From Nocardioides sp. URHA0020 (GTDB taxonomy: Bacteria; Actinomycetota; Actinomycetes; Propionibacteriales; Nocardioidaceae): a stretch of DNA of 64,000 bases. The DNA is taken from positions 809,692 through 873,691 of the forward strand of contig NZ_KK211166.1 of NCBI RefSeq assembly GCF_000620705.1. Direction: 5' to 3'. A program made the translations under genes and the position numbers. Positions 42,995 through 51,445 of the stretch are shown piece by piece. Positions within the stretch are counted from its first letter, which is position 1. Each line of letters begins with the position of its first letter. The notes under the pieces were generated by a model, which was given only the letters and a program-made list of their open reading frames with translations, ran no database searches and was not told where the DNA came from.

Positions 42995-43320
42995 GGACTC
43001 TCCTGCCGGGCACCGACGAGGACGAGACCGTCGTCGACCCGGACGTCGTACGTCGGGACCCGGATCGCCGCATCGTCGAGGCACTGTCCGGTGCGCAGGT
43101 CGAAGGCCTGCTTGTGCATCGGTGAGGCGACGTACGGGACGTCACCGCGTGTGCCGACGATGCCCCGAGCCAAGACCGATGCCTGGGCACAAGGGTCGTA
43201 GTTGGACATCGCGTAGACGTTGCCGTCGTGTGTCCGGAAGATTGCGACCGCGGCGCCGTCGACCAGCGCGGCGACGCCGCCCTCGACCTCGATCTGGTCG
43301 AGGCGGCACACCGCGATCAC
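42991..43320 (-). CDS. nirD: nitrite reductase small subunit NirD
   Basis: A 109-residue NirD with the Rieske-like fold: NYDPCAQASVLARGIVGTRG and VASPMHKQAFDLRTGQCLDD. As in other NirD proteins the full Rieske C-x-H pair is absent, so it probably has no iron-sulphur cluster and acts as a structural subunit of the NADH-dependent nitrite reductase. The GTG start overlaps the nirB stop (GTGA) and its stop overlaps hemD (ATGA). Confidence 0.92.
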   Translation of the reverse strand: MIAVCRLDQIEVEGGVAALVDGAAVAIFRTHDGNVYAMSNYDPCAQASVLARGIVGTRGDVPYVASPMHKQAFDLRTGQCLDDAAIRVPTYDVRVDDGLVLVGARQESP

Positions 43321-45860
43321 GGCGCACCGACCGGGATCGTCGACCCGAGGGAGACCGGGCCGGTCGGCTCGGCCGGCGCGATCTGGCCGCGCTCGGTGCG
43401 GAAGGTGATGTGCGGGTCGGGGGTGCCCGGGGCGTTCACGAACGAGACGAAGCGCGCCAGCTTGTCGGGGTCCTCGAGCGTCGCCTGCCACTCGTCGAAG
43501 TAGGTGTCGACGTGCCGCGCCATCGCCGCCTCCAGCTCCGAGCCGAGACCGAGCGCGTCGTCGACGACGACCTCCCGCACCCGGTCGAGCCCGCCCTCGA
43601 GCGAGTCGATCCACGGCGCCGTGCGCTGCAGCCGGTCGGCGGTGCGGATGTAGTACATGAGGTAGCGGTCGAGGTAGCGCAGCAACGTCTCCCGGTCGAG
43701 GTCCCCGGCCAGCAGCTGGGCGTGGGCCGGGGTGGCGCCGCCGTTGCCGCCGACGTACAGGTTCCAGCCCCTCTCGGTCGCGATCACCCCGAAGTCCTTG
43801 CCCCGGGCCTCGGCGCACTCCCGGGCGCAGCCGCTCACGCCGCCCTTGAGCTTGTGCGGCGAGCGCAGCCCCCGGTAGCGCAGCTCCAGGTCGATCGCGA
43901 GCTGCACCGAGTCCTGCACGCCGTACCGGCACCAGGTCGAGCCGACGCAGGACTTCACGGTGCGCAGCGACTTGCCGTACGCGTGCCCCGACTCGAAGCC
44001 GGCGTCGACGAGCCGTCTCCAGATCGCCGGCAGCTGCTCCATCCGGGCGCCGAGCAGGTCGATCCGCTGGCCGCCGGTGATCTTGGTGTAGAGCTCGAAG
44101 TCGCGCGCCACCTCCCCGATGACGATCAGCCTCTCCGGGGTGATCTCCCCGCCGGGGATGCGCGGGACGACGGAGTAGGTGCCGTTGCGCTGGATGTTGG
44201 CGAGGTAGGCGTCGTTGGTGTCCTGGAGCGTCCGGGTCTGGCCCTCGAGCACGTGGCCGTTGAGCTGACTGGCCAGGATCGAGGCGATGGCCGGCTTGCA
44301 GATCTCGCAGCCGCGGCCGGTGCCGTGGGCCGCGACGACCTGGTCGAAGCTGCGGAGCTCGTGCACCGCGACCACGTCGAAGAGCTCCTGCCGGGTCAGC
44401 GGGAAGTGCTCGCAGATGCTGCGGTCGACCGTCCGGCCCTGAGTCGCGTAGAAGTCCTCGACGATCCTCTTCACCAGTGGCTTGCAGGAGCCGCAGGTGC
44501 TGCCGGCCCTGGTGCACCGGGTGACGCAGGCCGGTCCGTCGCAGGTGCCGTCCTCCGCGACGGCCGCCTCGATCTGAGCCCGGGTCACGTCGTTGCACGA
44601 GCACACCTGCGCCTCGGCGGGGAGGCTGGTCTCGGGCACGCCGCGACCGGCGGGCAGGATCAGGTCCTCGGGGTTGTCGGGGAGCGGGATGCCGGAGGCA
44701 ACCATCGGCCGCAGGACGCCGTACGCCGTCGCGTCGCCGACCAGCACGCCGCCGAGCAGCCGGGTGCCGTCGCCGGAGACCACCAGCTTCTTGTACACGC
44801 CGGCGACGGCGTCGGAGTAGACGAGCTCGAGGGCCCCGTCGGTGGTCGCGAAGGCGTCGCCGAAGCTCGCCACGTCGACGCCCATCAGCTTGAGCTTGGT
44901 GGACATGTCGGCGCCGGTGAACGTGCCGGGCCCGCCGAGCAGCGCGTCGGCCACGACCTCGGCCATCGAGTAGCCGGGCGCCACCAGCCCGTACATCCGG
45001 CCACCCGGCGCGGCGCACTCGCCGATCGCCCACACGTGCGGGTCGGAGGAGCGGCACCGCTCGTCGACGAGCACGCCGCCGCGCTCGGCCGTCGCGAGGC
45101 CGGCGGCCCGGGCGAGCGCGTCGCGCGGGCGGATGCCGGCAGAGAAGACGACGATCTCGGCGGCGATCGCCGGCGCGTCCTTCAGCGCCAGGCCGGTCAC
45201 CCGGTGCTCGCCCAGCACCCGCTCGGTCATCGCACCGGTGTGGACGCTCAGCCCGAGCCGCTCGACGTGCCGGGTCAGCGTCGCGCCGCCGGCGTCGTCG
45301 ACCTGCACCGCCATCAGCCGCGGCGCCATCTCGACGACGTGGGTCTCCAGGCCCAGCTGGGACAGGGCGTTGGCTGCCTCGAGCCCGAGCAGGCCGCCGC
45401 CGATCACCGCGCCGACGGTGGCCGTGCCGGCGGCCGCCCGGATCGCCTCGAGGTCCTCGATCGTGCGGTAGACGAAGCAGCCCTCCAGGTCGTGGCCGGG
45501 GATCGGCGGCACGAACGGGGCCGCGCCGGTGGCGAGCACCAGCTCGTCGTAGGTGATCACCTCACCGTCGGCGAGCAGCACCGACCGGGTCTCGGGGTCG
45601 AAGGCCTCGACCGGGACGCCGAGCACCAGGCGCACCCGTGGGTCGTCGTACGCCCCGTCGGGCAGCAGGCTCAGCGCCTCGGCGCCGACCTCGAAGAAGG
45701 AGGTGAGCGCGACCCGGTCGTACGCCGCGCGCGGCTCCTCGCCGACGACCACGATGTCGTGGGTCTCGGTGAGGCCACGCTCGACGGCAGCCTGCACGAA
45801 GCGGTGGCTGACCATCCCGTGACCGACGACGACGATGGTGCGGCGGTGGTGAGGGCTCAT
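43317..45860 (-). CDS. nirB: assimilatory nitrite reductase large subunit NirB
   Basis: An 847-residue NAD(P)H-nitrite reductase. Domains in order: FAD/NAD(P)-binding oxidoreductase (VVVGHGMVSHRFVQ, VIGGGLLGLEAANALSQLG), a BFD-type [2Fe-2S] domain (CSCNDV near residue 420, then CGSC), and the sirohaem/[4Fe-4S] reductase domain with TPR-like insertion, cluster cysteines in CVGSTWC and GGVSGCARECAEARGKDFGV. It reduces nitrite to ammonium in six electrons with NirD. The ATG overlaps the stop of the FAD/BFD gene (ATGA). Length and motifs are complete. Confidence 0.95.
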   Translation of the reverse strand: MSPHHRRTIVVVGHGMVSHRFVQAAVERGLTETHDIVVVGEEPRAAYDRVALTSFFEVGAEALSLLPDGAYDDPRVRLVLGVPVEAFDPETRSVLLADGEVITYDELVLATGAAPFVPPIPGHDLEGCFVYRTIEDLEAIRAAAGTATVGAVIGGGLLGLEAANALSQLGLETHVVEMAPRLMAVQVDDAGGATLTRHVERLGLSVHTGAMTERVLGEHRVTGLALKDAPAIAAEIVVFSAGIRPRDALARAAGLATAERGGVLVDERCRSSDPHVWAIGECAAPGGRMYGLVAPGYSMAEVVADALLGGPGTFTGADMSTKLKLMGVDVASFGDAFATTDGALELVYSDAVAGVYKKLVVSGDGTRLLGGVLVGDATAYGVLRPMVASGIPLPDNPEDLILPAGRGVPETSLPAEAQVCSCNDVTRAQIEAAVAEDGTCDGPACVTRCTRAGSTCGSCKPLVKRIVEDFYATQGRTVDRSICEHFPLTRQELFDVVAVHELRSFDQVVAAHGTGRGCEICKPAIASILASQLNGHVLEGQTRTLQDTNDAYLANIQRNGTYSVVPRIPGGEITPERLIVIGEVARDFELYTKITGGQRIDLLGARMEQLPAIWRRLVDAGFESGHAYGKSLRTVKSCVGSTWCRYGVQDSVQLAIDLELRYRGLRSPHKLKGGVSGCARECAEARGKDFGVIATERGWNLYVGGNGGATPAHAQLLAGDLDRETLLRYLDRYLMYYIRTADRLQRTAPWIDSLEGGLDRVREVVVDDALGLGSELEAAMARHVDTYFDEWQATLEDPDKLARFVSFVNAPGTPDPHITFRTERGQIAPAEPTGPVSLGSTIPVGAP

Positions 45861-47218
45861 GACGGGGTTCCTTCCAGGGAGCGAGCGGCGAGCAGGGAGC
45901 GGACGGCGTCGGCGCAGCCGCCGCAGCCGGTGGTGGCGCGGGTGGAGGACCGCACGTCCTCGAGGGAGGAGCAGGCGCGGATCCGGCCGGCCGTGACACC
46001 GGCGCAGGCGCAGACCTCGGCGTCGTCGGGCAGGGAGACGGTGCCGGCCGCTGCCGGCCGGTCGCCCATCAGCAGGTCACCGGGCTCGTGCGGGCCGAGG
46101 ACGGTGGCGCGGTCGTAGTGCTGGGTGATCAACCCGATCCGGGACAGGTCGCCGACCAGGGTGGCGGCGACGATGACACCGTCGCGGACGACGAGCTTGC
46201 GGTGGCTGCCCGCGATCGGGTTCGAGACCTCGACGACCTGGCCCTCGGCCCGCTCGGGGTCGCCGAGAACGGCGACGTCGAGGTCGGTGGCGCGGAGCCG
46301 GGCGACGGTGCGCGCCCCGTCGTAGGCGATGTCCTCACCGCCCAGGTGCCGGGCGAGCAGGCCGGCCTGCTCCCAGGCGGGTGGCACGAAGCCGGTGACC
46401 TGGGCGCCGCGCTGGGCGCAGTCGCCGATCGCGTGGATGTGCGCGTCGCTGGTGCGCAGGTGGTGGTCGACCACGATCCCGCGGCGTACGTCGAGGCCCG
46501 CGCGGCGCGCCAGGGCGGTCGACGGACGCCCGCCGGCGGTGAGCACGACGAGGTCGGTCTCGAGGGTGTAGCCGTTGTCGAGCCGCAGCCCCCGGTCGTC
46601 GAGCCGGACGGCGCGGGCGCCGGTGTAGATCGTGGTCCCGAGCCGCTCCAGGTCGCGGGCCAGGATCGCGCCGGCGCGGGGACCGACCTGGCTGCGCAGC
46701 AGGTGCTCCCCGCCCTCGACGACCTCGGTCGCGAGCCCGCGGACGCTGAGCGCGCGGGCGACCTGGAGCCCGAGCAGCCCGCCGCCGACCACGACCGCGT
46801 TGCGCGCATGGGGGACGGCCGCCGAGAGCCGCCGGCAGTCGTCGAGCGTCCGGAAGGCGTGCACCTTCTCGTGCAGCCGGCCGTCCATCCGCACCAGCCC
46901 GCGGATCGGCGGCAGCGTCGGGATGCTGCCGGTGGCCAGCACGAGCCGGTCGTAGGGCACCCGGCTCCGGTCCGCCAGCTCGACCTCGCGCTCCTCGCAG
47001 TGGATCTCGACGACGCGGGCGCCGAGCCGCAGGTCGGCGCGGTCGGGCGTCGCGAGCGCCAGCGCCTCCGGGCTGTGCGTCCCCTCCAGCACCGCGGAGA
47101 GCAGGATCCGGTTGTACGGCGGGTGCCACTCGTCCCCGAGGAGGGTCACCCCCGGCAGCTCCTGGGCGAGCCGGCCGGCCGCCATCCCGGCGCCGACCAC
47201 CACGATGCGCTCGCTCAT
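45857..47218 (-). CDS. FAD oxidoreductase with BFD domain, nitrate reductase electron donor
   Basis: A 453-residue protein like the front part of NirB: FAD-binding RIVVVGAGMAAGRLAQELPG, NAD(P)-binding VVVGGGLLGLQVARALS, the FAD-end motif IHAIGDCAQRG, and a C-terminal [2Fe-2S] BFD domain with CACAGV and CGGC. It lacks the sirohaem domain. Between nasA and nirB it most likely passes electrons from NAD(P)H to the nitrate reductase, the role of NasB/NasC in other bacteria. NasA here has no BFD domain of its own, which fits. ATG overlaps the nasA stop (ATGA). Confidence 0.85.
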   Translation of the reverse strand: MSERIVVVGAGMAAGRLAQELPGVTLLGDEWHPPYNRILLSAVLEGTHSPEALALATPDRADLRLGARVVEIHCEEREVELADRSRVPYDRLVLATGSIPTLPPIRGLVRMDGRLHEKVHAFRTLDDCRRLSAAVPHARNAVVVGGGLLGLQVARALSVRGLATEVVEGGEHLLRSQVGPRAGAILARDLERLGTTIYTGARAVRLDDRGLRLDNGYTLETDLVVLTAGGRPSTALARRAGLDVRRGIVVDHHLRTSDAHIHAIGDCAQRGAQVTGFVPPAWEQAGLLARHLGGEDIAYDGARTVARLRATDLDVAVLGDPERAEGQVVEVSNPIAGSHRKLVVRDGVIVAATLVGDLSRIGLITQHYDRATVLGPHEPGDLLMGDRPAAAGTVSLPDDAEVCACAGVTAGRIRACSSLEDVRSSTRATTGCGGCADAVRSLLAARSLEGTPS

Positions 47219-49296
47219 GCCGGGGTCCCGGTGCGCTCGGCGGCGCGCGCAGCCACGGCGACCGCGCACGCGCAGACCTTGAACTCCGGCATCCGGCTGG
47301 CCGGGTCGAGCGCGTCGTTGGTCAGCCGGTTGGCGCCCACCCAGTGGAAGGGCACGAAGACGGTGTCGGGGCGGATCGTGTCGACGACCCGTGCGGGGGC
47401 CCTGAGCTCGCCGCGCCGGGTGGTGATGACGACCGGCTCCCCGTCGTACGCCCCGATCCGCTGGGCGAGCATCGGGTGCAGCTCCACGAACGGCCCGTCG
47501 TCCACCAGCTCCCGCACCCGGCGGGTCTGGGCACCGGACTGGTACTGCCCGAGCACGCGGCCCGTGGTCAGGTGCAGCGGGTACGCCGCGTCGACCGGCT
47601 CGGCCGGGCCCCGGTGCTGGACCGCCACGAACCGGGCGCGCCCGTCGTCGTGGGCGAAGGACGAGCCGAAGAGCCGCGGCGTGCCGGGGTGGTCGGCGCT
47701 CGGGCAGGGCCAGAAGACGCCGTGCTCGTCGCGGATCCGGTCGTAGGTGATGCCGGCGTAGTCGGCGCGGCCGCCCGACGAGGCCCGCCCGAGCTCGGCG
47801 AAGACCTCCTCGGGGTCGGTCGAGAAGGCCACCGGCGAGCCGACGCGGGCGGCCAGCCCGGCGATCACGTCCAGGTCGGACCGCACTCCCGCGGGCGGCG
47901 CCACGGCCTGCTGGCGCAGGATCACCCGGCCCTCGAGGTTGGTCATCGTGCCGCTCTCCTCGGCCCACTGGGTGACCGGCAGGACGACGTCGGCGAGGGC
48001 CGCGGTCTCGCTCATGACGATGTCGGCGACGACGAGCAGGTCGAGGTCGGCGAGCCGCGACGCGACGTGCGTGGCGTTGGGGGCGGACACCACGATGTTG
48101 CTGCCGAAGACGAGCAGCGCTTTCGGCCCGCCGTCGGTCCCGAGGGCGTCGAGCAGCTCGTACGCCGAGCGCCCCCTCCCGGGCAGCGACTCCGGCGGCA
48201 CCCCCCACACCGCGGCCACGTGCTCCCGCGCCGCCGGGTCGTCGATCATCCGGTAGCCGGGCAGCTGGTCCGCCTTCTGCCCGTGCTCACGACCGCCCTG
48301 GCCGTTGCCCTGGCCGGTGAGGCAGCCGTAGCCGGCGTGCTCCTTGCCCGGCATCCCCAGCGCCAGCGCGACGTCGATCCAGGCGAGCACCGTGTCGGTG
48401 CCCTGCGCGTGCTGCTCGGCCCCGCGGGCGGTCAGCACCATCACCCGGTCGGCCCCGGCGAGCAGGGTGGCGAGCGCCCGCACGGAGGTGGCCGGCACCC
48501 CGGTCACGCGCTCGACCCGCTCCGGCCACCAGGCGGCCGCGGAGCGCCGTACGTCGTCCCAGCCGGTGGTTCGCGCCTCGACGTACTCCTCGTCGACCGC
48601 GCCCATCGCATCGAGCAGGTGCAGCACCCCGAGGGCCAGCGGGAGGTCGGTGCCGGGCACCGGCTGGAGGAAGGTGTCGGCGCGGTCGGCGGTCGGCGTC
48701 CGCCGCGGGTCGATGACCACGACGTGCCCGCCGTTGGCGCGCAGCCGGTCGAGGTGACGGGCGGCGGGCGGCATCGTCTCGGCGAGGTTGGAGCCGACCA
48801 GCACGAGCACGTCGGTGTGCTCGACGTCGACGAGGGGGAAAGGCAGCCCCCGGTCGATCCCGAGGGCGCGGTTGGCCGCCGACGCCGCCGACGACATGCA
48901 CCACCGGCCGTTGTAGTCGACCTGGCTGGTGCCGAGTGCGACCCTCGCGAGCTTCCCCAGCTGGTAGGCCTTCTCGTTGGTCAGCCCACCACCCCCGAAG
49001 ACCCCGACCGCGTCCGCGCCGTACGCCGTCCGCAGCTCGCGCAGCCGTCCGGCGACGAGGTCGAGCGCCTCGTCCCAGCCGGCCGCCCGGAGCTCGCCGG
49101 TCCCCCGGTCGCGCACCAGCGGCGTGGTCAGCCGCTCGCGGTGACCGCGCAGCCCGGTCGCGGTCCAGCCCTTGCGGCACAGGGTCCCCTCGTTGACGGG
49201 GAACTCCGCCCAGGGCTGGACCTCGAGGACGCGACCGCGCCGCTCGAGGGTCATGCCGCACTGCAGCGAGCAGTAGGGGCAGTGGGTGTCGGTCAC
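47215..49296 (-). CDS. nasA: assimilatory nitrate reductase catalytic subunit NasA
   Basis: A 693-residue molybdopterin oxidoreductase. The N-terminal [4Fe-4S] motif is C6, C9, C13 and C40 (CPYCSLQCG ... LCRKG). The Mo-bis-MGD domains follow: VGVFGGGGLTNEKAY, NGRWCMSSAASAANRALG with a Cys at the usual Mo-ligand region, and the C-terminal MGD-binding TTGRVLGQYQSG. It is shorter than the enterobacterial NasA because it lacks the C-terminal BFD domain, which is found on the next protein. It reduces nitrate to nitrite in the cytoplasm. The GTG at 49296 starts one base after the narK stop. Confidence 0.92.
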   Translation of the reverse strand: MTDTHCPYCSLQCGMTLERRGRVLEVQPWAEFPVNEGTLCRKGWTATGLRGHRERLTTPLVRDRGTGELRAAGWDEALDLVAGRLRELRTAYGADAVGVFGGGGLTNEKAYQLGKLARVALGTSQVDYNGRWCMSSAASAANRALGIDRGLPFPLVDVEHTDVLVLVGSNLAETMPPAARHLDRLRANGGHVVVIDPRRTPTADRADTFLQPVPGTDLPLALGVLHLLDAMGAVDEEYVEARTTGWDDVRRSAAAWWPERVERVTGVPATSVRALATLLAGADRVMVLTARGAEQHAQGTDTVLAWIDVALALGMPGKEHAGYGCLTGQGNGQGGREHGQKADQLPGYRMIDDPAAREHVAAVWGVPPESLPGRGRSAYELLDALGTDGGPKALLVFGSNIVVSAPNATHVASRLADLDLLVVADIVMSETAALADVVLPVTQWAEESGTMTNLEGRVILRQQAVAPPAGVRSDLDVIAGLAARVGSPVAFSTDPEEVFAELGRASSGGRADYAGITYDRIRDEHGVFWPCPSADHPGTPRLFGSSFAHDDGRARFVAVQHRGPAEPVDAAYPLHLTTGRVLGQYQSGAQTRRVRELVDDGPFVELHPMLAQRIGAYDGEPVVITTRRGELRAPARVVDTIRPDTVFVPFHWVGANRLTNDALDPASRMPEFKVCACAVAVAARAAERTGTPA

Positions 49297-50808
49297 TCAG
49301 ACCCCAGTGACGACGAGGCTCTTCGCCTTCGTCGAGCTGCGGATGTAGACGCCGTAGGTGACGAGCGCGCACACCACGTAGTAGGCGGTGAACACCATGA
49401 ACGCGCCCTTGGTCGCCGACAGCGGGTTGTCGACCCACGGCGAGCTGAACGCGATCGGGATCAGGAAGCCGCCCATCGCGCCGATCGCGCCGATGACGCC
49501 GAGGGCGGCGCTCGCCTGCTTGGTCGAGGCCGTGATCGCCGCCGTCCGCTCGGGCGTCCCGGCGGCTGTCGTGCTCTCGGCCTCGCGCCGCCAGATCGCG
49601 GGGATCATCTTGTACGTCGAGCCGTTGCCGATGCCGGTCGAGGCGAAGATCAGCAGGAAGAACCCGAGGAACCACGGGAAGAGCGACTGGTTGTCGCTGG
49701 CGATCGACGGGTCGGCGGTCGGGTTGGCGCTCAGCCGGGTGAGCGTCGCGAGCACCGCGAGCGTGAAGACCACCATGCCGGTGAAGGCGCCGAGGGTGAC
49801 CCGCGCGCCGCCGTACCGGTCCGCGAGCCAGCCACCGAAGGGCCGGGTGACGGAGCCGATGCCGGCGCCGAGGAAGGCGAAGTAGGCGAAGTAGATGCCG
49901 GTGCCCAGGGGTGCCGGCTCGGGGACCCAGAAGTTGAGCTTGATCAGCAGCGGCATCGCGGCGGAGTAGCCGATGAACGAGCCGAAGGTGCCGATGTAGA
50001 GGAAGGCCATGATCCAGGTGTGCGGCTTGCGCACCACCTGCAGCTGCTCACGCGGCCTGGACGTCGCGCCGGTGAGGTTGTCCATCCAGAGGTACGCCGC
50101 GACGGTGGCGACGACCGCGAGGCCGGCGTACACGTAGCCGGCCGTCTGCAGGTGCAGGCCGCCCTCGCTGGCCTTGACCAGCCCGAAGATCCCGGCCCCG
50201 CCGATGATCACCGGCAGCAGCAGCTGGATGACCGCGACGCCCGCGTTGCCCCCGGCGGCGTTGAGGCCCAGGGCGGCGCCCTTCTTGGCGGCCGGGTAGA
50301 AGAAGTTGATGTTCGCCATCGAGCTGGCGAAGTTGCCGCCGCCGAAGCCCGCGGTCGCGGCGATCAGGCAGAAGGCCCAGTACGGCGTGCCGGGGTGCTG
50401 CACCGCCACCGCGAAGAGCAGTGTCGGGACCAGCAGCAGCCCCGCGCTGACCATCGTCCAGTTGCGGCCGCCGAACCTCGGCACGGCGAACGTGTACGGC
50501 AGCCGCAGCAGCGACCCGACCAGGTTGGGCAGCGCGACCAGCACGAAGAGCTGCTGGGGGGTGAAGGAGAAGCCCATCTGGAGCAGGAACGCCGAGCTCA
50601 CGCTCCAGATCAGCCACACCGAGAAGCCCAGGTGCTCGGCGAAGATCGACCAGACCAGGTTGCGGCGTGCGACCTGCCTGCCGCCGCCCTCCCAGAAGTC
50701 GGGGTCCTCGGGCCGCCAGTCGTCGATCCAGTGTCCGTCGCGTCGCGCGCCCGGGGTGCCGGTCGTCGCGGCGGTCGCGTCGTGCGGTCCAGCGTCGGTG
50801 AGGGTCAT
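49297..50808 (-). CDS. narK: nitrate/nitrite MFS transporter NarK
   Basis: A 503-residue major-facilitator protein with 12 hydrophobic segments and the two nitrate signature motifs: GFGGGNFASSMANINFFYP in helix 5 and ASTGIGNGSTYKMIP in helix 11, both with the Gly/Asn pattern of nitrate porters. It imports nitrate for assimilation. An AGGAG site lies about 6 bases before the ATG. It is the first gene of the minus-strand nitrate operon and is divergent from the acetate-symporter operon, with 273 bp of promoter DNA between them. Confidence 0.94.
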   Translation of the reverse strand: MTLTDAGPHDATAATTGTPGARRDGHWIDDWRPEDPDFWEGGGRQVARRNLVWSIFAEHLGFSVWLIWSVSSAFLLQMGFSFTPQQLFVLVALPNLVGSLLRLPYTFAVPRFGGRNWTMVSAGLLLVPTLLFAVAVQHPGTPYWAFCLIAATAGFGGGNFASSMANINFFYPAAKKGAALGLNAAGGNAGVAVIQLLLPVIIGGAGIFGLVKASEGGLHLQTAGYVYAGLAVVATVAAYLWMDNLTGATSRPREQLQVVRKPHTWIMAFLYIGTFGSFIGYSAAMPLLIKLNFWVPEPAPLGTGIYFAYFAFLGAGIGSVTRPFGGWLADRYGGARVTLGAFTGMVVFTLAVLATLTRLSANPTADPSIASDNQSLFPWFLGFFLLIFASTGIGNGSTYKMIPAIWRREAESTTAAGTPERTAAITASTKQASAALGVIGAIGAMGGFLIPIAFSSPWVDNPLSATKGAFMVFTAYYVVCALVTYGVYIRSSTKAKSLVVTGV

Positions 50809-50947
50809 GAGGGAGCTCCTGAAGGGGTTCGGGTGCTCCCACGCTCGGCGCCGGACGTTTCGCCCGCCTCAGGACGCCGTACCGGAACGGTCAACTTGTC
50901 CTCACGACCTCACGCCCCGCACGACCTCACGGCGGCGTACGGCGGGA

Positions 50948-50999
50948 CCGCTCGTCGTACGGGACGGACCACTCGTCGTTCCGAAGGCGCCACTGGTCG
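50948..50999. promoter_or_regulatory. three direct repeats at exact 21-bp spacing
   Basis: CCGCTCGTCG (50948-50957), CCACTCGTCG (50969-50978) and CCACTGGTCG (50990-50999) are near-identical decamers 21 bp apart, two helical turns, in the divergent narK / DUF485-actP promoter region. Another direct repeat, CACGACCTCACG, occurs at 50903-50914 and 50920-50931. Both look like operator arrays for one face of the helix. Which regulator binds is not known; the LytTR regulator at 37388 is one candidate because LytTR proteins favour spaced direct repeats. Confidence 0.5.
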
Positions 51000-51081
51000 C
51001 GGATCTCGCTCGCACCCCTGCCCCACCGCGTCGCGGGTGGGCAGGGTGACGGCGATCACACCCGACTCGGAGGCAGGCACC

Positions 51082-51444
51082 GTGACCGATCTCGACCCAC
51101 CGTCGCACCAGCGCGCAGAGCGCCACGACCCGATCTACGACACCCTCCACCGGGAGCCGGACTTCGTCGAGCTGCGCCGGGCCTACCGGTCGTTCGTCTT
51201 CCCGGCGACGGTCGCGTTCCTGTCCTGGTACCTGCTCTACATCGTCCTGAGCAACTGGGCGCACGACTTCATGAGCCACCAGCTCTGGGGCAACATCAAC
51301 GTCGCCCTGGTCTTCGGCCTCCTGCAGTTCGTGACGACCTTCCTGCTGGCCTGGCTCTACAGCCGCTACTCGAACGCCCGGCTGGACCCGCTGGCGCGCC
51401 GGCTCGACGAGCAGTACGTCGCCGAGCTCGGGGGGAGGAGCTGA
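51082..51444 (+). CDS. DUF485 membrane protein
   Basis: A 120-residue DUF485-family protein with two membrane helices (FPATVAFLSWYLLYIVLSNW and NVALVFGLLQFVTTFLLAWL) and the family's conserved tail SRYSNARLDPLARRL. DUF485 proteins accompany ActP-type symporters, probably as a small partner subunit. A GGAGG-like site precedes the GTG at 51082; a GTG at 51046 is an alternative. The symporter starts 1 bp after the stop. Confidence 0.9.
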   Translation: MTDLDPPSHQRAERHDPIYDTLHREPDFVELRRAYRSFVFPATVAFLSWYLLYIVLSNWAHDFMSHQLWGNINVALVFGLLQFVTTFLLAWLYSRYSNARLDPLARRLDEQYVAELGGRS

Positions 51445-51445
51445 C

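Noticed and set aside
42492..46118. Long plus-strand frame of over 1200 codons
   Set aside because: It is the mirror of hemD, nirD and nirB in high-G+C DNA, with no recognisable protein pattern.
50840..50900. GlnR box upstream of narK
   Set aside because: Only a GAAAC-like half-site is visible on the minus strand; the partner half does not match well enough.
47344..51444. Very long plus-strand open frame across narK, nasA and the divergent promoter
   Set aside because: It is antisense to well-supported genes and its translation is Arg/Asp/Gly-rich without domains; only its last part (51082-51444, DUF485) is real.
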